Positions 50,891 to 62,111 of a DNA stretch of 64,000 bases are shown in pieces. The DNA is taken from contig OY282606.1 in NCBI GenBank assembly GCA_958298945.1, positions 30,477,740 through 30,541,739 on the forward strand, in the 5' to 3' direction. This DNA comes from Atherix ibis. Taxonomy: Eukaryota; Arthropoda; Insecta; Diptera; Athericidae. The notes below the pieces were generated by a model. That model had not been told where the DNA came from. It ran no database searches and was given only the letters and a program-made list of their open reading frames with translations. The first letter of the stretch is position 1; each line of letters begins with the position of its first letter. A program made the translations under genes and the position numbers.

Positions 50891-50960
50891 CGCGGTCTGC
50901 CCAAACGGTCACCCACCTAAGTGCTAACCGCGCCCAGCCCAGTGCTGCTTTACCTCAGCG
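50891..50960 (-). ncRNA. 5S rRNA-derived segment (pseudogene or SINE3-type head)
   Basis: The minus strand reads AAGCAGCACTGGGCTGGGCG, then CGGTTAGCACTTAGGTGGGT and GACCGTTTGGGCAGACCGCG. This follows the 3' half of eukaryotic 5S rRNA (AAGCAGC, GGGCGCGGTTAGTACTTAGATGGG, GACCGCTTGGGAACACCGCG). It covers roughly 5S positions 45-110, including most of the internal promoter. The 5' half is absent. A short insertion (TGGG) lies before GCGCGG. It could be a truncated 5S pseudogene or a 5S-derived SINE. Confidence 0.75.
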
Positions 50961-50995
50961 ATTGAAGGCAGACGTCAATTTTCAATGACTTTATT

Positions 50996-51302
50996 AGTAG
51001 GAACACAATTCCGACGCCAACTGCAAACTGCATAAAGTTATCGCTCTCAAAATTTTAAGTCCTTCACAATCTTATGAGATGGCCCAAAATTCCGATAAAA
51101 CTGCAAGAGCTGTGTTATTGCCGAATTTGCTTCTGTTTTAATTTTGTCGTTTTTTATAAAAAATTGAAATAAAACATCTTTTATAAAATAATAAATTTTA
51201 TAGCAATTATATTTAATTGATTGATTCGGTCGAAATTCTTTAATATTTGACAGAAATTATAATGTTAGTTTGCAGTTTCCGTTGGAATTGTATTCCTTCC
51301 AT
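50996..51302. repeat. Small inverted-repeat element (MITE-like)
   Basis: The left arm, GGAACACAATTCCGACGCCA followed by ACTGCAAACT, starts at 51000. It is matched in inverse by the right arm ending at about 51300, which read inward is GGAATACAATTCCAACGGAA then ACTGCAAACT. The arms are about 30 bp with few mismatches, enclosing roughly 240 bp of non-coding sequence. This is the layout of a miniature inverted-repeat element; superfamily unknown. Confidence 0.6.
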
Positions 51303-51601
51303 ATAATGGTAAACTTACGAGCGTTTTTATAGTGGTTTTTCAAAGTCGGAATAGATTCGAATTGTGCTTTTTATAGTGTTTTTTTCATAGCCCAATTGAC
51401 CGCGCTTTTTCATGTCTATACAACCGTTAATTTCATGAACAATGTCAACATGCTTAAGCATAAACCTTTGTTTATGCGGCACATACTACAAAACAAAACT
51501 TAATTTTCGACGGTTCGTCAAAATTTCATCTACTTTTTATATTTTAATGATATTCTGAAAAGTTTATATTTTATGGAATGAAAAATTTTTTATGGATAAT
51601 A

Positions 51602-52845
51602 CGATATCTGTCCAAAAAGTATTGCGAATTTTGTGTTTTTTCAAAAATTATTTATTTATTCATGAATATCTATTTTGTCCCCTTCAAACTAATCCCCACC
51701 AGATATTATACGCTTGTGCCAACGTTTTTTCCAATCCTCGAAGCACATCAAAAAATCGTTTTTTGTGATCTTGTTCAGCCCCTCCTTCGATGCCGTCTTT
51801 ATCTCCTCAATCGTAGCGTAGCGTCGTCCTTTTCTCTTCAGTTTCGTGAACAAAGGGGCCAGATCTGGGGAATACGGTGGCTGGGGCATTATTAGTGTGT
51901 TGTTTTTGGCCAAAATTTCGCGCACAAGCAACGATGCGTGAGCAAGGGCGTTATTATGGTGCAAAAGCCAATTTTTGTTTTTCCACAAATCGTTTCTGGC
52001 GGATTGCTTCCCGCAACTTGTGCATAACTTGCAGGTATTATTCCTTATGGACAGTTCTACCCTGTGGCAAGAAGTCATAATGCACCACGCCCCTGCAATC
52101 GAAGAAAACTGTAAGCAAAACCTTCACATTCGACCGAACTTGGCGCCCTTTTTTTGGTCTTGGCTCGTGCGGCAGCTCCCATTGGGATGATTGAGCTTTG
52201 TTTTCCACGCCATAACCATAAGCCCATGATTCGTCACCAGTTCTGACCCTCTGGAGCAAATTTGGGTCATCGCGGACAGAGTTTTTGGTCGAAATTGAGC
52301 AATTTTGGTACGAATTTTCGCTGCGACCCGTCTCACAACAAATCATTGGTAAAATTCGAATGGCATGAGCCAATCGATATGTTAGAGAAGTTGCTAAGTC
52401 CTCAGCAACTTCTCTTACGGTGATTCGACGACTGGCCAATACTATTTTCTTCACATCATCAATGTTTTCATCTGTTGTTAACGTGCTCGGGCGTCCGGTA
52501 CGCTTTTCGTCGTTTACATCTTCTCGGCCCTCTGAGAACATTTTATACCACCGATAAACGTTGCTTCGGTCCAAGGTAGCTGCACCATATGCTGCAGTCA
52601 ACATTCGGAATGAGTCCGCGCAATTAATTTTGTTTTTCACACAATGGAATGGGCAAAAATCGAAGACGAGTCAAAACACGTGCAAGCGAAGCAGCTGTCA
52701 AAATTTAACTGAATATTCAAAATGGCCGAACTTGTCGGCATAAGTGAGAGACATGAGTACCAACATAACGCTACAAAAAATCGAAAATCGAATATACGTA
52801 ACCCGCGGAAATTCAAAATCCTCGATACTTTTTGAACAGACGTCG
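51602..52845 (-). mobile_element. Mariner (vertumnana-like), copy C, catalytically dead
   Basis: A 1244-bp element with TA at 51600-51601 and 52846-52847. The termini CGATATCTGTCCAAAAAGTA and (inverted) CGACGTCTGTTCAAAAAGTA are diverged. The minus-strand transposase lies in two overlapping ORFs, 52038-52640 and 51689-52078. They contain INCADSFRMLTAAYGAATL, a TGDESW box with the first Asp, FLPQGRTVHKE, and then HHNNALAH, where the second Asp is Asn. The CDFFL box with the third Asp is deleted (SPDLAPLFTKLKR). The start codon region is also deleted: the frame begins inside the CVKNKINCAD block. Its right boundary TA is shared with the next mariner. Confidence 0.92.
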
Positions 52846-52847
52846 TA

Positions 52848-54105
52848 CGTGGCTACTATATATATTTCTGGCCTAATAATGAAAATGCGAATATTTATCA
52901 ACCAAAAAGGTTTTATTGTTTTTCAAAATATTCTCCATCAAGATTTATACACTTTTGCATGCGCTCAAACCAATTTTCGAAGCACTTTTTCCACTCCGAT
53001 TGAGACACCTCCAAAACATGGTTTTTGAATGCTTCAACAGCATCTTCTGGCGACGAAAATTAAAAAGAAGTCATTGGGTGCCAAGTCAGGGCTGTACGGA
53101 GGATGACCCATCAATTCGACGTTTTGTCCGGTCAAAAAGGCGCTGGTTTGAGCCGATGTGTGAGAGCTCGCATTGTCATGGTGCACAATGATTCGACTTC
53201 TCTTGTTCGTTTTTCGAATTTCTCCGAAGACTTCAGGCAAACAAATGGTGGTGTACCACTCAGAATTGACCGTCCTACGTTGCACAAGCGGAACAGTCGC
53301 CACATGACCAGTTTTGCCAAAGAAACAAGCGACCATTTGCTTCGAAGTGCTTCTTCCACGAACAACTTTCGTTGGATTTGACTCGTCTTGGAAGACCCAC
53401 ACGGTCGATTGCTGTTTTGTTTCGGGCTCATACGCATAGATCCATGATTCGTCACCTGTGACGATCTTATAAACGTCTTTTGAAGCACCGCGATCGTATT
53501 TTTTCAGCATTTCTTTACACCAATCCACACGAGCCTTTTTTTGAGCGATTGTCAAATTGTGCGGGATCCAACGAGAACAAACCTTTTTTACGGCCAGGTG
53601 TTCATGCAATATCGAATGTATGCTGGTGGGAGAAATGCCTAGGCATGCCTCTATCTCACGGTATGTCACATGACGGTCTTGCATTATCAGTTCACGTACG
53701 GCATCGATGTTTTCTGGAACAACGGCTGTTTTTGGACGACCTTCACGGAATTCGTCTTTGAGCGAGCGTCGGCCACGATTGAATTCGTTGTACCAGTTTT
53801 TCACAGTGCTATAGGATGGTGCTTCATAGCCATACAAAGATTTAAGTTCATCGATGCACTCTTGTCGTGATAATCCACGTCGAAAGTTGTGAAAAATGAT
53901 CGCACGAAAATGTTCACGAGTTAATTCCATTTTTTTGCCAAATTGATTTTTTCAAGTCACTGTAAACAACACAAATGATAGTCGTACGTCAAAACGTTCT
54001 GAGTACGTTTATGCTAAAAAATGTCAAACTTTCCAATGGAAATGTCAGATCGCACCTGGCAACACTTAGTGTTGCCTAGGCCAGAAATATATATAGTAGC
54101 CTACG
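52848..54105 (-). mobile_element. Mariner of a second subfamily, near full length
   Basis: A 1258-bp element whose ends read CGTGGCTACTATATATATTT on the left and (inverted) CGTAGGCTACTATATATATT on the right, bounded by TA at 52846-52847 and 54106-54107. It carries a long transposase ORF on the minus strand. The left TA is the same dinucleotide that flanks the preceding mariner. This element shares no termini with copies A-C. Confidence 0.92.
53034..53930 (-). pseudogene. Mariner transposase, C-terminal frameshift
   Basis: A 298-residue ORF begins MELTREHFRAIIFHNFRRGL. It has the N-terminal helix-turn-helix region (YSTVKNWYNEFNRG), the linker REGRPKTAVVPENIDAVREL, and the WIPHNLTIAQKKARVDW block. 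All three catalytic Asp residues of the DD34D triad are present: VTGDESW, VHHDNASSHT and SPDLAPNDFF, with 34 residues between the second and third, as counted directly. After NDFFL the frame is lost by a small deletion at about 53057, so the ORF ends FVARRCC. The true C-terminus, SEWKKCFENWFERMQKC to GEYFEKQ-stop, continues in another frame to about 52910. The enzyme is thus nearly complete but missing about a dozen residues at the break. Confidence 0.9.
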
Positions 54106-55905
54106 TATATTGATACGCTCCGTGCATAATAAATTATTATTAATATGTGTTCTATTTTTTATGAGCTCCAGTGTAGTTTGATTTTGACTTTAATACTCAT
54201 ATGTGGGGGAGATGATGCACTCTCGACGCCATAAACTTGATATTCTCCTCTTTCCAACCAAACAGTTTGTTTCAATTCTTTTGGATTCCTTGGCTTTTTT
54301 TAAATTTTCATATTATTTGAATAATTCTCCCCTTTGTAGTTGATTCCTTTAATAGTCTTACAATATTTGCTCTTTTAGTGGTCCCGCGCTCACTTCTCTC
54401 TTAATATCTAGACATTCTTCTGAAGCTCAAAGTTTTGCCCATCATCAAATAGGTTATGGGCTAAAGCCACACGAGCAGGTTTGTCCAGATAATACATATA
54501 TACTATATAATCGTAGGACTTGTAATAGTATTGAATCTGGCTTTCAAACGAAACTGAATGTTCTTTCGAGAGGGAAAACAGGAAAAAAATCACTTTCATA
54601 GTGCGATTCATCCAAATATTCAATTTTTTTTTTTCGTTTTGTTTATATTAATCTGAACTCGATTATTCTTGGGAGTTTTGATATTCTTGCAGAATAACTA
54701 TGACCAGCAGCCAGCAGGTTTGAAGTGCCCAAGAGCAGATACCAAACAGCGATGCGATGACGGTAGTTGAATGGCCGAAATTTTGTTGTCGTACTTAGGC
54801 GTTTCGTAGGTTGCTGCTTTTTTTCCGACTCGCCTTATGTGGTTACGGTTCAAAGTTATTTTATTTTACTTTTATTCAGTTTTTTCTTCTTCTCCTTAAT
54901 TATTAACAAATCGAACATTATTTCTGCATAACATAAGACGTTAGATCGACATTTATCTAAAGTTAAAACTTTCGAATGTATTTGAAGATTATTATGAAAT
55001 AATATAGGCACAAAACAAAAATTAACGCAAATAAAATAATAAATATAAATCTGGTCCTAACTGGCATGGCAGGTATCCCATTAAAAACCATCTTACAAAG
55101 TAGAGAGAGCACTTCTTTTAATTGAGAAATAATTTTAATATCAATAGAACTTGTTTAAAGAAGCTCGATTGTTTTCATTTTGAAAGCTTTATGCAATTAT
55201 TAGAAAATATACACATACGTTAGTATTTGGCTAAGTAACAAATTACCAAAAAAAAAAAATACGTATTCATATAAAAACTGTGTTAAATCTAAACAAAAAT
55301 TCTTTACAATAAAACTTAGTTATTATTTAATCATATCATTATGAAGGTACGTTAAAAAAAACGGAGACGATTCCTTTTATAATCTAATGTCAAGAATATT
55401 ATAAAAGCATCTACCATTACATAAAACAAACATAAGTATTGGTTCAGATGCACTTGTTCCATAACTCTTGTTTCCCATAAATTTTTTTAAATAGTCTGCG
55501 TATTTTACACAACCAACCTTCTTCTTGTATGAATATATATGCCCCCTCCCCTTCCCCATTGAAAATATGTAGGCCTATACGCACTGTTGTCATGCTGGTT
55601 TAATAAGTCTTCGGGGATTTTTCCTTTTGAATAAAAATTACAGCAAAATTTTTGAAAAAAAACGAGGGTAAATTTGGCATATTAAATGCAAATTGCAAAT
55701 ACAGACCAATGACATAACAACCCTTTCAGAGTCAGTCCTAATTATATTTTTAAGGGAAAGGAGAATATTTAACATTGAAAAGAATAGAATTCATTTTGTT
55801 AAACATTTTCTTAAAAATATACTTAATTACCATTGACATTGTATCTATTTTTATTGATATTTAGAACTACAAGGAGGAGTCTTACATCACAAGTTTATAT
55901 ACAAT
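54106..55905. other. Non-coding stretch
   Basis: No recognisable gene. A 71-codon minus-strand ORF at 54408-54623 ends YYLDKPARVALAHNLFDDGQ then NFELQKNV. Its composition looks protein-like but I cannot place it. 54660-54850 is less AT-rich without coding signal. Confidence 0.35.
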
Positions 55906-55909
55906 ATCG

Positions 55910-56290
55910 GAAAGCAATAAATTGCGAGTAAACACCCATCGGCGTTTCTCCAACTAGCGAGAGTTAGAAGATTCTAATAAATCTCATAGCTACTGACCTT
56001 TAAGTAGTCTCCAATGAGTATTTTTGGTTAAGACAATAAAAGAAAGTTTTCTTTTATTAAGATAAGATAAATGGGAATGAAAAATTTTTGATAGTATTAT
56101 TACAAATATAAAAGGGAGCATCAACAATTTTGCGGAGCAGCTTGATTTTGAAGGACTGGTGGCGAAACGAAATGTAACGTTTGGTTGAATCTTCCAAAGT
56201 TTAATTCCGTAAGTCCAAATAGGTTGTATGATTGAGTTGTATATGAAAAGTTTACTATTTATTATTAGTTTCAAATTTTAATAGTTGTAG
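55910..56290 (-). mobile_element. Jockey-type LINE C-terminal fragment
   Basis: The minus-strand ORF at 55990-56274 contains KLFIYNSIIQPIWTYGIKLW, the conserved pre-C-terminal block of jockey-clade ORF2, then loses similarity. It is a sister copy of 19270-19640. 5' truncated. Confidence 0.75.
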
Positions 56291-56639
56291 ACAACGTTTG
56301 TTTGTTTTTAGTCTTTTTAGTTTTGTATGTGGCATGGTGTTACCATTAAGAAGTAAGTGAATTCCGGAAAGGTGTAAATGTATTATGAGCACTTTCGTGT
56401 TTATTTACTTTTCGTTCCCATCTCGTAAGGGAGGGTTAAAGATTGTGGATATGGGATTTGTATGGGTAGTAAATCATCTGTATATGTGGTAATAGGTAAT
56501 CTTAAAATTAGATAGGATATCCTGGCTAAAAAAAAGGAAAATCCATTTCAAACATGACCATTATATAATATAACTATTGTTGAGGTAAGAATTTATTATT
56601 TTACAGTCTATATTACTTAACTTCTAAAAAATACATTAA

Positions 56640-57165
56640 CATTGCGCAGGAGATACCCCGATTTGGTGTTGCTGATATTTCGAACAAAATCTTCTTCAGC
56701 GATGAGGCTCATTTCATGCTCCGTGGAAACGTCAACAAGTAAAATATCCATATATGGGGATCTGAAAAACCACAAGTACCTGTGAAGAAGTAATTATATT
56801 TGCACGAAAAATTCCCATGACGCGTAATTTCATCACAATTGGTGATATCAATTGCCTCTAAGATCGTGAGATTTGACGCGGTTGGGCTTTCTTCTTCTAA
56901 GGCCACGTGGATAATCTTTAAACTTAATCATATTTATGCAAATATATTGTAAATTTTAGGGTATTAAAAAAACATCATCTGTCAATTAATAACCGAATTA
57001 CAGCCGGAAATGTGCGGAAAAGTTATTAAAAATTTTCTCAAATATTGGAGTCCCCCAAAAAGCCTTATAATACATAATGGCAATGTTTATAAAATATAAA
57101 AAAATTATAGTCAAATTATGTTTTATTTAATTTCACTTTCCAAACCGCAGATTGGACAATCTTAT
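56640..57165 (+). pseudogene. DD41D transposase remnant
   Basis: The plus strand reads NKIFFSDEAHFMLRGNVNK-stop-NIHIWGS then EKPQVPVKK at about 56682-56793, the first catalytic Asp block of the family. The part around 56840-56885 corresponds to the third Asp block but is mutated. The right terminus at 57120-57165 reads TTTATTTAATTTCACTTTCC and GATTGGACAATC. The left end is missing. Confidence 0.75.
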
Positions 57166-57169
57166 ATTA

Positions 57170-57440
57170 AATGAAATGGGACCTAGAATTCTCCCTTATG
57201 GGACTCCACCTGAAATAGGATATATTTCTGAGGATTCATAATTAACTAATATTTGAAAATAATGGTGGGAGAAATATGAATTTATACCAGCAGATCCAAA
57301 AAGCCACACGCGATCATAAAGCACGGTAGATATCGAAAAATACTTACTGTATCCTTTAATATCATATCATTCAAATATATTATAGAAAGGGTAAAAATAA
57401 TAGTATGCTATGCAAAAGATGGATTAAACAAATTCAGATA
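57170..57440 (-). mobile_element. LINE reverse-transcriptase fragment
   Basis: The minus strand near 57215-57180 reads GGVP-stop-GRILGPISF, a mutated form of the GVPQGSILGP reverse-transcriptase block. The adjoining sequence to 57440 is related to 50420-50545. Too short to classify further. Confidence 0.5.
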
Positions 57441-59600
57441 ATATAAAACTCATAAAATTAAATCTTCCTTTTCAGAAAAAAAAATATTTTTTCAATCTGT
57501 ACAAATTTGTATTTTTTTTGACGCTGACTAATATTTTTTTTACGCTAACTTATAGTGGAATAATAAAAATTAATTATTTTTAAAATTACGTGTACTTAGA
57601 GTCAGAGTAATAAAAAATTTTACCTTGACATAGAATTAGAAAAATCGAAGTGTAGGGAAAAATAATAAAGAAAAGCTTTTCTCTTCTGCTAGTTGCGTAA
57701 AAAACAAAAAAGTAAAACATATTTTGGATAAATAAATATTCTGTTAATTTGTTTACTTAGCAATAACTTAATTAAATTTTGTACACTCCTTTATTATCGT
57801 AATAAATAGGTGAGAAAATATCCATTAATTTTTTTGATTATATTTTTATTAAAAAAAAAAGCAAAAACAAAAATATAACAAAGAAAAAGTCTGATAAAAA
57901 AATAAATCAGCACATGTGCAAAATATTTTTGTCTTCTTTTCAAAAATTTATATTATTCTACATAAAATCAATAAAAGTATGTCATATGTTTATTGTTGTC
58001 GCATTTTAAATGAATTTACCGATGTTCCAATTTATTTTGTGTTATTTTTATGTAAAAACTACGAAATTTCTATAATAAATTAATTTGACTATGTTGACAC
58101 AAGTCAGTATCGTTTTTAAATTACACAATATCCAGCATGTGCCGTCAATATATTTTTTTTATATACTATCTTAGAATAGTCATATTACTAAAATATTGGA
58201 TTTTATTGAATAGACACTAAATTAGATTAAGTTTACTTCAATTTCGAGTGGAAATTTCATAGTATGTTGGCTAAAATTGCATAATTAAATAAGTAATGTA
58301 AAGAATACTCAAAAAACGCAACATAAAGAAATATTAGAAAATTGTTATACTCATTCAAATTGGTTTTTATAAATTACAAATTTTATTCAATGTTATATAT
58401 ATTTATCATATATAACGATATAAAGTGAATATAATTTACCAATATCTAAAATTCACTCATTCTGGTTATACATACGAATACCATAGTATCAAATGATAAA
58501 GTTCATGACTTTCTAAATATTCAACTATAAAAAAGTATTACTCCCAATTAAGCCTGTCTGTATTCAAAAGTTAATGATTTTATTTAATTGATATTTATCA
58601 ATTATTAAGAGTGTAGACAATAATATAAAATAAACATTCTTACTGACTTGAGTAATTTACACCTCGAAAAGCCAATTGTAAACTGACGGATTTATGAATT
58701 TTTGTGATAATAATTATTCAAAGTAAAATTAGATTGCTTTCTCTTTATTCTTTGCTTTCTGTTCATCTTACAGATGATAGAGTTAGTCTCTTAGATAACC
58801 TATGAAGACACGAGTATGGTATTTGTGGATAGTATCAAAGTTATCTGCTTTTTGCTTAATTCAGTTTTTCTTTGGATGTTCTACTTTCTTAAAGAACGGG
58901 TTTAAATCTTGAATTATTCATATTTCTTGTTTATTTGAAACTCTTCTATCCAATAAATAGCGATTACACTGATAATGACAACAACGACGACACCGTCGAC
59001 CATGCTTTACTGATGGGATAATAATATTAAAGTGTTAGAGATTAGCTTATACTATTTCTACTCTTTTAAGTTGGTATTGTTAAACTTCATTGCCGTATTT
59101 TGCTGCATTGTGGTATTTAGTCTTTTATTAACTAGTGCATCCTTTACTGTGAAAATTTGCAATTTCCTTATCAATTAACATTCATTCAAGTGCTTTTAAG
59201 CATTTACAGCTACCATATTCCAATAACAAGTTTTAAATCTTATTAATAGTCATACAAACTAAATTTCAATACCAACTAATATATCAAAACTACCTTAAAT
59301 ACTTATCATTTCCATTATCATCTTTCGTATCTGTACTTGAAAGACAATATTCTTCACACTCATAGATAATATTTGTTCATATTCTTTAAGTGCTTTTTTT
59401 TCTACCCGTTACAATTTTTTATTATTATTTATAAAAATTTACAATTTACCAAAGGAAATATTTGTACTCATTCATTTATTTAAAGAATTTTCATCCTTTA
59501 AATCAAATCAAAATATATAAAAAATAAAAAAAAGATTTAAAAAAAAAAAAATTAAATTGCAAACAATTACAGCATAAAAAAAACAAAAGCAAAGAAAATT
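57441..59600. other. AT-rich non-coding stretch
   Basis: About 2.2 kb with no recognised gene, RNA or transposon. Confidence 0.45.
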
Positions 59601-59605
59601 CCTAG

Positions 59606-59851
59606 CTATGGGGAGCGGCTGCAGTTACCATGCATCAATCTGTAAACGTCCACTTGAAACCTTAATGCATCCATGATGAAAAAGAGGAAATTCCCGCCAA
59701 TACGGTAGGTATACTGAATTTCGCCTGTTCCAATAAACTCTCCCTTTCGTAGGAAGCTTTTAAATTTCGTCTGCACAAATACACTGTAATTTCTATATTT
59801 CATTATTATTCCGGAAGTATATAGAAGAGAAAGAAAATTATATAAATGCAC
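59606..59851 (-). other. Unassigned ORF, possible exon
   Basis: An 81-codon minus-strand ORF containing FVQTKFKSFLRKGEFIGTGE and IQYTYRIGG, ending NCSRSP-stop. The segment is GC-richer than its surroundings. A TTACAG acceptor near 59790 and a GTAACT donor-like site near 59630 could define an exon, but all three frames are similarly plausible. I do not recognise a family. Confidence 0.25.
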
Positions 59852-60059
59852 ATGTATATATTTATATAAAATCTACAGGAATCTACACACACACTTTTGC
59901 AATTATTCTTTAATCCAAATGTATGCAATTGCAATTAAATACGAAAATATACATGCTAAGCTAAAAATACCAACCATACTATGAAGAAAATTAATACAAA
60001 ACTCAATTTTCAATTTCCAATATAGAAATTAAGAAAAAATTTAATTATATTATCAGTAT

Positions 60060-60850
60060 TCCATGAATAATTTACTTTATTTTATGCAAAATAAAGAGAC
60101 AATATTTCATATGGTATTAATGACATTCGAAATGAGAAGCAAGTATTACAAATATTCGAAAAGCTTTATTCTATGCAACCACCATTCCGCTTTGTGCGAA
60201 AAAAGCAACCATTTAGCAGAGACAAAATCGAAATCACATTCGATTTGAATAAATATGGTTGCTTGTGCCCCAAAAGAAATCACTTCCATCCGCATACAAG
60301 CACATACCAGTCGGCCAACCACGCCACACACGTTCCAACTTCTTTCAAACCATTCAAATATTTTTGGCTGTGTTCGGCTGAAACGTGGAAAATTTTGTGT
60401 TCAAAAGAATGAGAAGAATGTTTTGGTCAGAGGAAATCTCTTCATCGTTTATTGTTTATTTTTAAAATATTCTCTGGTATATCTTCCCTCTGGTATAAAA
60501 AAAAAACAAATTAAGTAAAATAGTTTTTTACTTCAGAATTTACCAGTTGCAAAAAGTGCATGCTTATGTTTTTATTTGTTATTTAAATATGGAAAATATG
60601 CAATAAATTATTTGCTCTTCGCAAGATTTTAGTCAAAAAAGATTTTTATTTGTTCTTTGGCAGAATAATCAAATATGGTTGAAATAATAAATATCAAGTA
60701 GAGCGGCACTATCTACGCAAAGTGATAATTATTTACAAATGCAAATTACGATAATTGTCTACTATGATACAATGCGAAGTGAAAAAAGAACTGAATAGAC
60801 AGGAAAATGGACCAAGAACGGCAAAAAGTTGAAGAGTTTTTAGAAACTTT
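60060..60850. other. Unassigned stretch with short ORFs
   Basis: Overlapping ORFs on both strands at 60063-60518 (for example one with FRFVRKKQPFSRDKIEITFD) show no family I recognise. A TCTGGTATA duplication lies near 60471 and 60491. Possibly nothing functional. Confidence 0.3.
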
Positions 60851-60856
60851 GTAATA

Positions 60857-62111
60857 CCACCTTAATCAAAAAGTTTAAGAGTGTTCTGTGAAGTTGGTAC
60901 ATCTGTTGTTGATATTCCCTCTAAATCTTAGCGTCATAGCTTGACATTTGCAAAAGTTACGTAGCCAAGAGTACATCTATCTCTGTGTGTGTTGGCGATT
61001 TTTTTACAATTTTAGAAATGGATTTAAATTTGCAACAACAAACTTGTATTAAATTTTGCGTAAAACACGGATTTAATGGTGCGCGAACGTTGGAAATATT
61101 GGAAAAGTGTTTCGGCAACGATTCTTTAAAGAAAACGGTCGTTTACCACCAGTTCAAAAGTGGTCGTGAGTCAATCGAAGATGATGAACGCAGTGGCAGA
61201 CGATCGACATCGAAAACCGACGAAAACATTGATAAAGTAAAAGAAATGTTGGTCAATAACCGCAAATTAATCATCAGAGAGATAGCGGAGGACTTGAACA
61301 TTGCCTATGGATCCGTCCAAGACATTTTGGTTAATGATTTGGGTTTTCGTCGTGTAGCAGCAAAGTTGGTGCCAAAAGACCTCAATTTCATGCAAAAAAG
61401 AGACCGTGTTGACGTCGAAAAAGACATGATTTAAAAGGCTGAATCCGATCCTACATTCATCAAAGGGATCATTACTGGAGACGAGACGTGGATTTATGAG
61501 TACGACACGCAATCCAGACATCAGGCAAGTGAATGGCGTTCACCAAATGAGCCGAGACAGAAAAACACACGCCGTTTTCAGTTCATGGATTACAACGGTG
61601 TAGTGCATCATGAATTTTTGCCAGAAGGCCGGACAGTAAACAAAGAGTATTATTTGGGGGTTATGAGACGTTTGCGTGAAGCAATTCGACGAAAGAGACC
61701 AGAATTGTGGGCAGAAAACTTGTGGATTTTGCACCATGATAACGCACCGTCGCGCAGTGCCATCATTATTCGTAATTTTTTGACGAAAAATGCAACAAAT
61801 ACCATCCAACAACCACCGAATTCACCTGATTTGGCTCCTTGTGACTTCTTTATGTTCAATTGAGTTAAAAAACCATTACGGGGAATGCGTTTCAACAGCC
61901 GAGAGGAAGTAATGGAAAAATCGCAGGAAGAACTGATGGACATACCGCAAACCAAATATAAAAAATATTTCGCGGGTTGGATCAAGCGTTGGCATAAGTG
62001 TGTTAAGTCGATGGGGATTACTTTGAAGGGGACAATATAGATTTAGAAGAATAAACTTGTATTTTTAATTTTCTGAAAAGTTAATTTCCGGTAACTTTTT
62101 GATCAAGGTGG
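60857..62111 (+). mobile_element. Mariner (vertumnana-like relative), nearly intact
   Basis: A roughly 1255-bp element. The left terminal repeat is CCACCTTAATCAAAAAGTTT at 60857 after TA; the right one, read inward from 62111, is CCACCTTGATCAAAAAGTTA. The right flanking TA appears as TG. It contains a single-frame transposase with two stops. It is distinct from copies A-C in its termini though its transposase is related. Confidence 0.92.
61018..62040 (+). pseudogene. Mariner transposase with two in-frame stops
   Basis: Starting MDLNLQQQTCIKFCVKHGFN, one continuous frame of about 341 codons runs to the TAG at 62038-62040. It is interrupted only by TAA at 61432-61434 and TGA at 61861-61863. 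Domains in order: N-terminal helix-turn-helix with VYHQFKSGRESIEDDERSGR, then DILVNDLGFRRVAAKLVPKD, and the catalytic core with ITGDETW, HHDNAPS and SPDLAPCDFF. The last two Asp are 34 residues apart, the DD34D signature. The C-terminus is WIKRWHKCVKSMG. A small in-frame deletion shortens the segment between NTRRF and MDYNGVVHHEF by about nine codons compared with related copies. It is the least damaged transposase in the window. Confidence 0.9.
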
